Source of the DNA: JAGQPD01 sp020426865
Lineage (GTDB): Bacteria > Planctomycetota > Planctomycetia > Pirellulales > Pirellulaceae
Assembly: GCA_041399065.1 (NCBI GenBank)
Contig: JAWKTN010000004.1
Span: 248,001 to 312,000, forward strand
Direction of reading: 5' to 3'
DNA: 64,000 nt
A program made the position numbers and the translations under genes. Positions 18,001 through 25,609 of the stretch are shown piece after piece. The notes under the pieces are model-generated. The model ran no database searches and was not told the origin of the DNA. It saw nothing but the letters and a program-made list of their open reading frames with translations. How positions within the stretch are numbered: position 1 is the first letter of the stretch; the number at the start of each line of letters is the position of its first letter.

Positions 18001-19106
18001 ATCTCGAAACCGCCGCGAACAACGCGGCTACCATCGACAACAACTCGAATAGCACCACGTCCTTCTCGAATCTGCAAGTTGCCACCACCAGCGGTACGGG
18101 TTTCCTCGTTACCAATAGCGACGCGGTCGAGGTATCCGGCAGCACCAGCAATATCGAATCGACAACGGGCACGGCGGTAGATATCTCCGGCAGCCGCATT
18201 TCCAACGTCGGTGTCAGCTTTGAAAGTGTGTCGGCCGACGGCGCGGCTAACGGCATCCGCCTGCAGAACGTGACCGGAGGCCAGTTTGCCACCGGGTTGT
18301 TCGGATCGAATGCGGGTGACGGCGGTACGATTCAGAACACTACTGGTGCCGGGGTATTGATCGACAATGCTGCCAGCGTGTCACTTAACCATCTGATGGT
18401 GGAAAACACCTTGGGACGTGGCATCGATGTCGCTCACTCCAGCGGCACCGCCTCGACCGTGACCGTGGCCAACTCCACAGTCCGCGGTGCCGGTGCCGAA
18501 GGGTTGAATCTCAACTCCACCGGCTCCGGTACCATGCGTATGACACTTACCAGCAACTCGGTCGACACCAGTGTCGACCAAGGCATCAATATTGACGTTG
18601 CTGGCAGTACCAGCATCGCCAATATCACGCTCAACGGGAACACCGTTGTCAACGATACGGGTGACGAAGCCGTGTTGTTGACCGCGTCCGGCAACACTGC
18701 CAAAACGCTGAATCTGCTCGTCAATAATAACCAATTTACCAACGGTGATCCTGCCGCCGTCGCGGCTAGTTTCCAGATGAATGGCGCCGTCAGCTTCAAT
18801 GCGACGGTGACGAATAACACGTTTGTCAACAGCGATAACGCGACCGGACGACCATTCGAGATGGCTGCCAATAACGGTGCGTCGAACATCCGCCTGAGCC
18901 TCAGGTTTAATACCGCTCAGAACAATAATGCCAACGACGAGTACTTCCTCGAACAGAATACCGGCTCGTTCACGCTCGAGAAGCTGACCGTGCCCGCCGT
19001 ACCACCCGACCAAGTGCCGGAACAAACGGTCTTCGAAGAGAACACCGGCACGATCAACATCACTGGTACGATCACGACCGATCCTGGCAACATACCAACG
19101 CCATAG
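15009..19106 (+). CDS. Large surface protein: inverse-autotransporter-like barrel plus repetitive beta-helix
   Basis: A 1,365-residue protein starting at GTG 15009 with AAGGAG upstream. Residues 1-36 are a signal peptide. About 50-285 contain an outer-membrane barrel-like region (GGRGAMPVGNGLSFIDAQVK, LGVSGWYDGEESVLENYFNQ, FRLNAQFPI, FGASDDDVWGTKFRFGIVFF), which resembles the inverse autotransporter beta-domain of intimin/invasin. From about 320 the rest is a Gly/Asn/Thr-rich right-handed beta-helix with VDGNSLDGGDGSFQSPLSSL at its start. Within it, about three units of roughly 103 residues repeat closely (ATNGDGIQL, FNDAVVLNGGDAGIDV). The order barrel then passenger suggests type Ve secretion, with the C-terminal helix displayed outside. 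A strong terminator follows. Confidence 0.85.
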   Translation: MSHRLHSSRVIGSLPLAVATIAVLLLSDVATTTRAQGVGQTYASDLPYSVSSSGQMDFFGTTPFRLWHQTAGYGQNASQTMFGGRGAMPVGNGLSFIDAQVKITNERALGANIGTGFRWMQAGFGGSPRILGVSGWYDGEESVLENYFNQVGVSVESLGDRIDFRLNAQFPISENSKTGGAVTLTDEIVFDDVFLSQKTLTPVDLTYRVIDFEAAARIMETNAWFYGGGYQVDGTDVSTLGYKAGVRGYVLNDLVLDFGASDDDVWGTKFRFGIVFFPGRTPNGLNHGPRHTVYDRLREPVWRNNYIAMRQSVREGALPLTDPNGDLIRVVHVDGNSLDGGDGSFQSPLSSLDDVFANSSPGDIVLVHADTTYTGQSVALQDNQRLLGEGGSQTHTVSTERFGAVTLPESSTGALAGAVPVIMNAPADAIVLNPVSSDPDNPSSMEISNLAIDGGARGIASPTGIGEVDINRVAISNTSGNGIELSPLVETLADSSKQVRFNPTIDQVTFDGIGGDDISINSDTSEPDTTPVIESIAISNVTSTNAQGLGINLRNNRNTAAITDFDYDGGTTGLGGIFLSGNQATVNVTRATIANGNGPGIDITETDTTVNITDSTVTDTGLAGVQISGGSSDVNFSGKITQAANASAVAVLDGHTGVATFTEADAGTGVITATNGDGIQLSNADGTYFFNDAVVLNGGDAGIDVLDDTDGVVSFDDVTITNPSGTALNIDGGAANLSLTGRIAQGNNALTVSVSGGHTGTLSMTESTTDEGIIAATNGAGMRFDNADGTYTFSDAVLLNGGTAGIDILNGSAGTITFNDAQITSPNAVAFNVDGGSADVNFTGNITQNNSFSTIAVSGGHTGTLDFSESTANAGVVLATNGDGLQFNNADGAYVFNDAVVLNGGDAGIDISNDSDGTFSFPSTAVITNPSGTGLHITGSAALVTYAGQISNNTGRAVVIDGNNGGNVTVSGEVTDTAQGLLVQNNTGGTFRFTGLVDLETAANNAATIDNNSNSTTSFSNLQVATTSGTGFLVTNSDAVEVSGSTSNIESTTGTAVDISGSRISNVGVSFESVSADGAANGIRLQNVTGGQFATGLFGSNAGDGGTIQNTTGAGVLIDNAASVSLNHLMVENTLGRGIDVAHSSGTASTVTVANSTVRGAGAEGLNLNSTGSGTMRMTLTSNSVDTSVDQGINIDVAGSTSIANITLNGNTVVNDTGDEAVLLTASGNTAKTLNLLVNNNQFTNGDPAAVAASFQMNGAVSFNATVTNNTFVNSDNATGRPFEMAANNGASNIRLSLRFNTAQNNNANDEYFLEQNTGSFTLEKLTVPAVPPDQVPEQTVFEENTGTINITGTITTDPGNIPTP
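17020..17800 (+). repeat. About 309-bp (103-residue) coding tandem repeats in the beta-helix
   Basis: Successive units contain ATNGDGIQLSNADGTYFF, ATNGAGMRFDNADGTYTF and ATNGDGLQFNNADGAYVF at roughly 309-bp spacing (near 17032, 17340 and 17650). They share FNDAVVLNGGDAGID and SGGHTGTL blocks. DNA identity is partial, so these are old protein repeats rather than a fresh duplication. Confidence 0.7.
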
Positions 19107-19609
19107 TCCACGAACTTTCGCGGGGGGGAACGGCGCAGGAGCTCGCCAAATGTGCTCCGGACCTCGACTCATGCTGGCCATGAGTCGAGGTTTTTTGTGC
19201 CTCGACCAGGACACGTGCTGATTCTGGACGAACATACCGGAAGTCCGCGTCGAATCCGGTGGTGGTCGACCAAAGTCAACCGGACGGACCAGAGCACAGC
19301 CGACCACCTTTCCCGTCGCGCAAGTTGCGATCGACAATACTCTCACTTTCCAGTTGTAGGGAATTCAATTCCAAGGTGCACAGTACTTCGGCCGAAAACG
19401 GCGGTTCGATCAGCCCCCTCGCGGTGGCGGGGCCGTATCCAACCATCTCACACTCGCTCCGACCCCTTCGATATGATGTCGGTCGCTCTGTAAGGGGACC
19501 AATATCGAGTAGGAGCTGGAGCGGGTTACATGTACGATGGTAATTCATGCACCAAGCTCAATTCGCGCACCAACCGCGATCGGTCTTCATACTTTTCGAA
19601 GCTTAATCA
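19107..19609. other. Intergenic region after the large surface protein
   Basis: About 500 bp. It holds the terminator at 19161-19196. The remaining 400 bp contain only short frames without coding character. Confidence 0.45.
19161..19196 (+). terminator. Rho-independent terminator after the beta-helix gene
   Basis: A 12-bp perfect stem (CCTCGACTCATG / CATGAGTCGAGG) with a short loop is followed by six T, 55 bp after the stop. Confidence 0.92.
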
Positions 19610-20491
19610 ATGACACAGCTTGCATTTCTCAACGGCCGTTTCCTCCCCGAAGCGGAATTGACGATCTCGATACACGATGTCGGTTTTGTGCAGGGAGTCA
19701 CCGTGGCGGAACGAGTTCGCACGTTTGGCGGTCGACTATTCAAATTGGCGGAGCATTTGGACCGTTTGCGCCGTAGTCTCGCGATTGTCGATATCGCGAT
19801 CGTGTTTCCCACGCAACAGCTGTCGGCGGCCGCCGAAGAACTCGTGCAGCAAAATCGAACGGAGCTTCCATCCGCAAGCGACCTGTCGCTCGTAGTGTTC
19901 GTGACCGCGGGCTGCGGCGAGCCGCAGGTCGCAATGCACACGATGGTCCTGCCATTTGCGGAAATGCACAACAAATTCCAGCGTGGGCAACGACTGGTGA
20001 TTCCGGAAATCCGTCAAGTCCCCACGACTTGCTGGCCAGCGGAATTGAAATGTCGAAGCCGGATGCACTATTATCTTGCCGACAAACAAGCGGTACGTAG
20101 CGACCCCGAGTCCCGCGCGCTGCTGCTCGATCAACAAGGATTTGTATCCGAAGCATCGACTGCCAATGTTGTGGCGTACATTCCCGAGGAAGGGCTGGTG
20201 TCTCCACCAACGGAAAAAATTCTTCCCGGAATCAGCATTGCGACGCTCGAGGAAATCGCCGCGTCAATGACGATCCCTTTCGTCTATCGCGACATCACAC
20301 CCCACCAACTGCGTGCCGCGAACGAAGTCTATCTTTGCAGCACATCCCCATGCATCGTTCCCGCCGTTGCGATCGACGGACATGCCATTGGTACGGGAAC
20401 GCCAGGACCCATGCACGGCCAGTTAATTGCGGCGTGGAGCGAACGTGTCGGCGTTGATATCATGGAGCAGGCTCAGCGTATGTCCGGCTAA
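19610..20491 (+). CDS. Class IV (PLP-dependent) aminotransferase / aminodeoxychorismate lyase family
   Basis: A 293-residue fold-type IV PLP enzyme. Motifs are LAFLNGRFLPEAELTISIHD at the N-terminus, RTFGGRLFKLAEHLDRL near residue 38, the PLP lysine in AELKCRSRMHYYLADKQA near residue 145, and GFVSEASTANVVAY (catalytic-region glutamate) near 180. The C-terminal EVYLCSTSPCIVPAV matches the cofactor-binding end. The family includes branched-chain aminotransferase, D-amino acid aminotransferase and 4-amino-4-deoxychorismate lyase. The RxH substrate motifs that separate these cannot be judged from memory, so the reaction is left open. The start lacks a strong Shine-Dalgarno sequence. Confidence 0.88.
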   Translation: MTQLAFLNGRFLPEAELTISIHDVGFVQGVTVAERVRTFGGRLFKLAEHLDRLRRSLAIVDIAIVFPTQQLSAAAEELVQQNRTELPSASDLSLVVFVTAGCGEPQVAMHTMVLPFAEMHNKFQRGQRLVIPEIRQVPTTCWPAELKCRSRMHYYLADKQAVRSDPESRALLLDQQGFVSEASTANVVAYIPEEGLVSPPTEKILPGISIATLEEIAASMTIPFVYRDITPHQLRAANEVYLCSTSPCIVPAVAIDGHAIGTGTPGPMHGQLIAAWSERVGVDIMEQAQRMSG

Positions 20492-20601
20492 TACCTCGAA
20501 CCATCAAGTATTCGCGCTATTCCTGTCCAACTACTGTTGCCGTGCCCGTTCTTGTAAGACAGGCGGTTCTGGAAAGGCAGGCATACTACTTGCCACGCTT
20601 G

Positions 20602-22083
20602 TTACTCGCCCAACACCTGCGTCCCTTTTTCCTGCATCTGGATCGTTATCTGTTTGGACTCGCCCGGATTTAGGGACACCGATTGTGAGCGACGACCATT
20701 TTCGATCGGCATTTCATAGGCGCTATGGAACACACCCAAGGAAATCCCTGGTCTGCCATGCAGATTGTGAATCGTCGTTTTCCCCTTGCTATCCGTCACA
20801 CCATGAAAACGGTTGCCGGTGGCACGCCATCGTTGTATGAGTTCTTCGCGGGGCAACGTCAACATCTCACGAGCTCGGAAGCCGGAACCAAGAATCGTGC
20901 TGCCGCCGCGGAACGTCGCGTGATTGGGGGACATCCCGACTTCCGCCCCTTCCAGCGGGTCGCCGTTTGGGGCCAACACGAGCAGTTCCAGCGTGGCTGT
21001 CGGTTCCATCGCTACGATGGGCTCGATCATATTGCCGCTCAATGGAAACAACTGCGGTTGCGTAAAGCTCGCAATCAATGACGCATCGCTCCAATCGACG
21101 ACCCTTGCGATTTCATCTTGCGTCGGCGATCTTGATAACCAACCGTCACACAATGCGATAACTTGAACGACGTCGCCTTGTGGCAGGGAATCAATTTCAA
21201 ATGTTCCATCGGCCTCAATCGTCGCTACATCGGACCATTGCCATCGGCTTTCCCAGGCGTGCGACTCGTCCAGCGACTGACCGGCGACGATCGACGCAAT
21301 GACCTTTCCATTGGCAATAGGACGGGGGACGTTATCGCTGAGCTTCCCCGCGACGCGAGTGCCAGGACGTAGTTGAATATCTTTCAGGAAGGCTCGCGAT
21401 CCTTCCGGGCGGAATAACATGATCAAGTCACTGAACAACGCTGGGCCGTCATCTGGCAAATGAACCAGCCGCAGATTCGCGCGTTCAATGTCCATAACAC
21501 GCGAGACCAATATGCCACTGTCCGCAAGTGTCCACCTGTCGCTGATTCCGCCTCCGCTCAGGACGCCGTATAACTTCTCCGTAATCGGCTGGCCGGAACT
21601 GGCGTCAACCGCCCTCGCTGCGATCCGATATCCGTTGGCCAGTTTTATTTCAGCAGGATCGTCATCAATCGGATGGTCACCATTGTATTCGACGAACTGA
21701 TCGTGAACGACGATCCACGTGACGGTGCCAATCTCCAATTTTTCTGTGATGTGCTTGGGAACGCGGATGGTCGCGTTACCCTCGGCGTCGGTAACGACCG
21801 TCGGCATCGGACCATGCGATCGTTCCGGCCATCCCCAATGGCTGCCGCGTTCAACCCGCGTGCGGAAGCCAAATGGACTCACCTTGGCCTCCGCGACCGC
21901 CACCCCTTCGCCATCGGTCACATGGACGCGACATTCAACGTACTCGGGTAACTCGTTGCCCCTGGCGACAGACACATATGCGCATACCGACCAACAAACG
22001 AGGACGCATGCGCCCAGCAAAACTGCACCAAGAACCGCGCTTGTGTCGAGCGCACGCTGTTTCGATGCCGGCCGTGTACGCAT
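20602..22083 (-). CDS. Exported carboxypeptidase-regulatory-like (Ig-fold) domain protein
   Basis: A 493-residue protein starting at ATG 22083 after AAGGGGAG. A signal or anchor segment lies at about residues 12-38 (LDTSAVLGAVLLGACVLVCW). The mature part contains several beta-sandwich units with the usual regulatory-like wording: CRVHVTDGEGVAVAEAKVSP with TDAEGNATIRVP, then TRVAGKLSDNVPRPIANGKV with EADGTFEIDSLPQGD, and finally LVLAPNGDPLEGAEVGMSP with TDSKGKTTIHNLHGRPG. These are carboxypeptidase regulatory-like repeats found in many exported planctomycete proteins, with probable binding or structural roles. It is convergent with the aminotransferase gene. Confidence 0.78.
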   Translation of the reverse strand: MRTRPASKQRALDTSAVLGAVLLGACVLVCWSVCAYVSVARGNELPEYVECRVHVTDGEGVAVAEAKVSPFGFRTRVERGSHWGWPERSHGPMPTVVTDAEGNATIRVPKHITEKLEIGTVTWIVVHDQFVEYNGDHPIDDDPAEIKLANGYRIAARAVDASSGQPITEKLYGVLSGGGISDRWTLADSGILVSRVMDIERANLRLVHLPDDGPALFSDLIMLFRPEGSRAFLKDIQLRPGTRVAGKLSDNVPRPIANGKVIASIVAGQSLDESHAWESRWQWSDVATIEADGTFEIDSLPQGDVVQVIALCDGWLSRSPTQDEIARVVDWSDASLIASFTQPQLFPLSGNMIEPIVAMEPTATLELLVLAPNGDPLEGAEVGMSPNHATFRGGSTILGSGFRAREMLTLPREELIQRWRATGNRFHGVTDSKGKTTIHNLHGRPGISLGVFHSAYEMPIENGRRSQSVSLNPGESKQITIQMQEKGTQVLGE

Positions 22084-22569
22084 AGGTGATCTCCCCTTCT
22101 TGAGTATGTGAAGCAGATGGCGTGTTCGCTCCGTGACTCCGACTGCCCATCGAGAGTACGGAGCATATTCGTGCAAATATATACGATTCCAATTCCCGCC
22201 ACTTGTATATTCACATCTAACAGACGCGCTCACATCTAACAGACGCGCTATTCAACTGGGCAAGCTGGCTAGACCTGGGGGTTTAACGGTGAGGTTCCAC
22301 CGTTGCATCGGCGGAGCCTTTCGACTCAGTGCCAGTTATCGACTACCGAAAAAGAGAGAACGTAGGCTCATTCGATCATCGTGGTGCCGGAAGAAGGTTC
22401 GATACGGCCGATGTCGGTGCCAACGGTAGCCGGGTAGATCGGTTCTGACAAGAGTTGCACGCGGATGCTAGTCAAACGAGCGCAAAGTTAGCGGTGGCTC
22501 GATCGACCACACGAGATGTGGATGGATGATGCAAGTGGTGGTGCGTACGGCGAGCAGACCGGGGCGTTG
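22084..22569. other. Intergenic region at the start of the accessory island
   Basis: About 490 bp upstream of both minus-strand neighbours. It contains the 19-bp tandem duplication at 22212-22249. Nothing else was recognised. Confidence 0.4.
22212..22249. repeat. 19-bp perfect tandem duplication
   Basis: The 19-bp unit CACATCTAACAGACGCGCT occurs twice without spacer (22212-22230, 22231-22249). It lies about 130 bp upstream of the start of the minus-strand regulatory-like-domain gene. Confidence 0.85.
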
Positions 22570-23364
22570 CTAGCCGAACGCCTGGCGGCATTTTGTTTGG
22601 CCGTGGATCCAGCGGCGGCCGGATGCTTGGAGGTGTTTGGCCACCCGTTGCGAGGCACTGACGATACGGCCGAACATCGTGTCGAAATGCTGGATCATCT
22701 CCGTCCACATTTCGGTACGAATGCCCAAGCGTTCCAAGATCGGTGCGAGATGGTCCGGGATCGAGCCTTTGCCGTCGTGTACAATGCGGCCCGACGCGTC
22801 CAGCAGCTCCAGATACTTCGTGAATTCGATCGGCAGGACCCCTTTGTCTGATACACGAGTGTTCGTTACCGACGATCGGCTGTCTGCCACGCTGACATCG
22901 AGTCCCTCGACCAGTGTAAACGGACACAACCAGTTGTCCGGCATCTTGGCATCGACCGAGTGATCGTCCATGGCGACCTCGAGTTCCTTTCGAGCTTCCA
23001 TCGCCTCGATACGATCGTGGGCCGACGTGTATTCCGATGTCTCCGGCGTCTGGGCCTCACCAGCTCGGATCTGATTGAGATCCACATATACACCACATAC
23101 CATGATTGCTGCATCAATGTCCGGTCGATTTCGCACGACATTATGGAGGTGGTTGGCAAGCTCTGCGTGAAAGGCGATGTCGATCGCGAACAGCTGTGCG
23201 AGCACCTTCATGAAATCAATGATCCACTTGCGTCGGTAGCTGTAGTCTTTCTTGGTAACTGGATCAACGCCGCACAACATGGCACGGCGGACGCAACGGG
23301 CATAGAGATGATTGACCCCTTGCTCCAACGGATTGACGGTCTCGCTACGAGGTGCAGCAGCCAT
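22570..23364 (-). pseudogene. REP-type (Y1/HUH) transposase relic with internal in-frame deletion
   Basis: A 264-residue open frame with an excellent Shine-Dalgarno sequence (AAAGGAGG). It matches a common planctomycete transposase at both ends: GVNHLYARCVRRAMLCGVDP, YRRKWIIDFMKVLAQLFAID and ANHLHNVVRNRPD (HLH of the HUH site), then VYVDLNQIRAGEAQTPETSE and KYLELLDASGRIVHDGKGS. From memory, full copies have roughly 80 more residues between RNRPD and the YVDLN(P)IRAG block, a segment that includes the rest of the catalytic region. It is absent here without breaking the frame. I read it as an inactive remnant, although an intact start and reading frame leave room for a repurposed DNA-binding protein. 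Confidence 0.7.
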
Positions 23365-23916
23365 GACAGCCTCCTTTCGTCAGTGCGAGCAGCAATCTGC
23401 CCAGCCGATTGCCACTGCGATGTGTGATCGTCAGCCGCTGTAATATATATAATGTTGAGCAGAGAACTAGTGTACATGACGCCAACTTTGGGATTTTTTT
23501 GTGAGCCATGCTGCTGGCAAACTGTATGTGACCGATAGCAGAACACGCTTGATACCTCAAACCATGAAGTATCGCTGTCGGTTGGAAAGAATTCGCCGGC
23601 ATCCATTGCGACCGATGCGGCGTAACAAAGCAGTTCCTGCCGACCCCGTTGCAGTCGGGTCTGGGCGAGCTTTCGCACGCCCACCGATTCGCCTCCTCCG
23701 TCCTCGCCCATCGGAACGTGAGAACGAGACGGCGCACGCTGGGGAGGTCGCGCCGAGTTGCCCCCAGTCGAGCGAGACGCTGCTAGCACGGGCAATTTCG
23801 CTGGATTGCGTAGACCTGCTACGTTCCCAAGACGTGCCTCGACAGAATTGCCGAGTCTACCTTGTTTACCAAGTCGAGTAGCGCGTCTGGCCTTCGGCCT
23901 TGTTCTCAGCCGTGGA
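23365..23916. other. Intergenic stretch in the accessory island
   Basis: About 550 bp. Frames on both strands are short or of non-coding composition. It may hold decayed flanking sequence of the transposase. No terminal inverted repeats were found. Confidence 0.4.
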
Positions 23917-24075
23917 ATGCAACTGGTTCTTCAAACGTGTCCCGAGACGATTGAAAAGCAGAATGAGTTGGCAATTCCATACGTGATCGAAGAGACGAAT
24001 GCTGCGGTTGCGACCTACAACAGGCTGGTCAATGAGGGAAAAGCCGTTGGCGGCTTGTTCCATTCAACGTGCTAA
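23917..24075 (+). CDS. Small conserved protein ending in GGLFHSTC
   Basis: A 52-residue frame. It is rich in helix-forming residues, with EKQNELAIPYVIEETNAAVA then TYNRLVNEGKAVGGLFHSTC at its C-terminus. The terminal GGxFHxTC wording recalls a group of small planctomycete proteins of unknown function that I believe share this ending. This is recollection, not a search result. No signal peptide or obvious Shine-Dalgarno sequence is present. It lies between the transposase relic and the nucleotidyltransferase, on the plus strand with the cassette genes. It could also be the surviving 3' end of a longer gene. Confidence 0.5.
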   Translation: MQLVLQTCPETIEKQNELAIPYVIEETNAAVATYNRLVNEGKAVGGLFHSTC

Positions 24076-24134
24076 ACGCACTGACACAAACGGGCGCGAA
24101 CGAAGGCGGAGAAGTACGTAGCGGCGGCAGGAAG

Positions 24135-24185
24135 CCGCCGGAATGACGGCCGCGGCGCCCGGATGGCGTCCGAAGGCGCAGGGCA
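24135..24185. repeat. Left copy of 51-bp direct repeat flanking the toxin/immunity cassette
   Basis: The 51-bp stretch matches 26869-26919 in the same orientation with a single mismatch (position 45 of the repeat); the first 44 bp are identical. It is GC-rich, and a hairpin (GGCGGC/GCCGCC) overlaps its left side. The copies are 2,734 bp apart. Confidence 0.85.
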
Positions 24186-24248
24186 AGGCGAAATCGAACC
24201 TCTACTTTCACAGCTTGCCATGGTATACTCGAGAGGAGGACCAACACG

Positions 24249-24842
24249 ATGATTGAAATCAAATATACTGGTGATGCTCTCTGGGATAGGATTAAACGAG
24301 CCGTGGAGAAAGTGAAGGACCGCCTACGACGCGTCACACGAGCGCTCAACTCTGCGGATATTCCGTACGCTGTGATTGGGGGAAATGCGGTTCAGCACTG
24401 GGTATCTCAGGTGGATGAATCGGTTGTGCGGAACACGCGTGACGTCGATATCATTTTGAACGAATCGGACCTGGATCGAGCAATCCCAGCCCTGGAAGCC
24501 GAGGGATTCATCTACCGTTGGTCTGCTGGAGTAACTATGTTTCTCGATGGCCCGGACGCAAAAGCACGCGATGCGGTTCATGTCGTATTCGCCGGAAAGA
24601 AAGTCCGAGATGAGTACCCTGAACCAGTTCCCGAGATCGATGACTATGACTTGATGGAAGATGCGCGTACGCTACCGTTCGAGAAGTTGGTTAGAATGAA
24701 GCTCACTTCATTTCGCAGGAAGGACCAAGTTCACTTGTTGGACATGATTTCAATCGGCCTGCTCGATTTAACTTGGCTCGAAAGGCTTTCACCAGAACTA
24801 CGAGTACGACTAGAGGAATTGTTAAACGACCCAGACGGTTAG
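24249..24842 (+). CDS. Nucleotidyltransferase-fold protein
   Basis: A 197-residue protein with the nucleotidyltransferase core IPYAVIGGNAVQHWV near residue 36, followed by the paired acidic residues of the active site in VRNTRDVDIILNESD near 58-70. FLDGPDAKARDAVHVVFAGKK and VRMKLTSFRRKDQVHLLDM follow, matching a recurrent planctomycete protein of the same fold. Relatives include MNT-type and AbiEii-like toxins or antitoxins and uncharacterised enzymes, so a role in a toxin-antitoxin pair is possible but not shown. GAGAGGAGG precedes the ATG, and TGGTATACT just before it resembles an extended -10 promoter. It opens the plus-strand cassette. Confidence 0.78.
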   Translation: MIEIKYTGDALWDRIKRAVEKVKDRLRRVTRALNSADIPYAVIGGNAVQHWVSQVDESVVRNTRDVDIILNESDLDRAIPALEAEGFIYRWSAGVTMFLDGPDAKARDAVHVVFAGKKVRDEYPEPVPEIDDYDLMEDARTLPFEKLVRMKLTSFRRKDQVHLLDMISIGLLDLTWLERLSPELRVRLEELLNDPDG

Positions 24843-24895
24843 CCCACCACGTTGGCCTATGACTCCAAGGGAATAGCCGCCGTCCACGTTGCTAA

Positions 24896-25258
24896 GTCGC
24901 CCCAAAGGGAATAGGCCCCAATGACATGATTCCAGATGGTATATCGTTCGACATCGCAAACCCGAAATTCCGCCAATTCAACAGCGGTGATGACATACTC
25001 GAATGCACTCTGGAAGGTGGTGAGATCACTGTCGATTGGGTGAGCGGTAAGGGGGCATCGTCTATGATGAAGTCGATTCTGGATGCGGATGGAGCCGGAG
25101 TGACTAGAATTTCCGGATATGTCACCGACAAGCTTGGGGACGCATCAAATGCCGCCTTGCAGCGTTTAGGGGACCGTATGGCCAGAGACCTAGGCGATGG
25201 TTGGAAGGCGATCATTGAGGTTAGGGGAGAGAGAAGATTTTTGATCTTTACAAAATAG
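24896..25258 (+). CDS. Orphan toxin-tip-like fragment, family unknown
   Basis: The frame is open from just after a TAA (24893-24895) to 25258. The first ATG is at 24926, giving 110 residues, with no good Shine-Dalgarno sequence before it. The protein is mixed alpha/beta: FDIANPKFRQFNSGDDILEC, GEITVDWVSGKGASSMMKSI, then a helix and an ending strand IIEVRGERRFLIFTK. No signal peptide or known domain is recognised. Stop-bounded, poorly started frames immediately followed by a small gene are typical of displaced C-terminal tips of polymorphic toxins. That reading is inference from layout. Start coordinate 24896 marks the open frame; 24926 is the only plausible ATG. Confidence 0.5.
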   Translation, partial: VAPKGIGPNDMIPDGISFDIANPKFRQFNSGDDILECTLEGGEITVDWVSGKGASSMMKSILDADGAGVTRISGYVTDKLGDASNAALQRLGDRMARDLGDGWKAIIEVRGERRFLIFTK

Positions 25259-25267
25259 GTGACGACT

Positions 25268-25609
25268 ATGACGGACATCCGATCAATGGAGTTTCAACGC
25301 TGGACCGTGGGTACGCCGACCAAGTATTCTCCTGCCGACGAAACATTCTTGCGCGCGGCGACCGATGCTGGATTTGACGCATTCACGCATGATGGAGGAC
25401 TTTTTGGCGCACAGTCTAGTCATCGTTCTGTGCAGATCATTCATCGAGGACGCGGGAGGAAATGGGAGGTCATATTCCTGGAACGCGATTCGGATGTGGT
25501 GACTACGATGACGACTGATCTTGAGCAAATGACGAGTACGATACTGAGTTGGTTGTCAGGAAGGTCGCTAACCGCAAAGGAGGATTCCGTTCGGTCCGTA
25601 GCCGGATGA
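25268..25609 (+). CDS. Small putative immunity protein
   Basis: A 113-residue acidic protein that begins nine bases after the preceding frame's stop. A GTG immediately after that stop (25259) is also in frame. Visible elements are FQRWTVGTPTKYSPADETFL, then a beta-rich SVQIIHRGRGRKWEVIFLE, and a helix LEQMTSTILSWLSG. No family is recognised. Size, tight spacing and position directly after a toxin-tip-like frame fit an immunity protein for the upstream frame. It overlaps the next open frame by a few bases. Function is inferred only from layout. Confidence 0.5.
   Translation: MTDIRSMEFQRWTVGTPTKYSPADETFLRAATDAGFDAFTHDGGLFGAQSSHRSVQIIHRGRGRKWEVIFLERDSDVVTTMTTDLEQMTSTILSWLSGRSLTAKEDSVRSVAG

Noticed and set aside
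18381..19346. Minus-strand open frame over the end of the beta-helix gene and its terminator
   Set aside because: It runs through a strong terminator and mirrors repeat codons of the real gene.
23208..23795. Minus-strand frame over the transposase relic's start
   Set aside because: No homology recognised and it overlaps a better-supported frame with a good ribosome-binding site.
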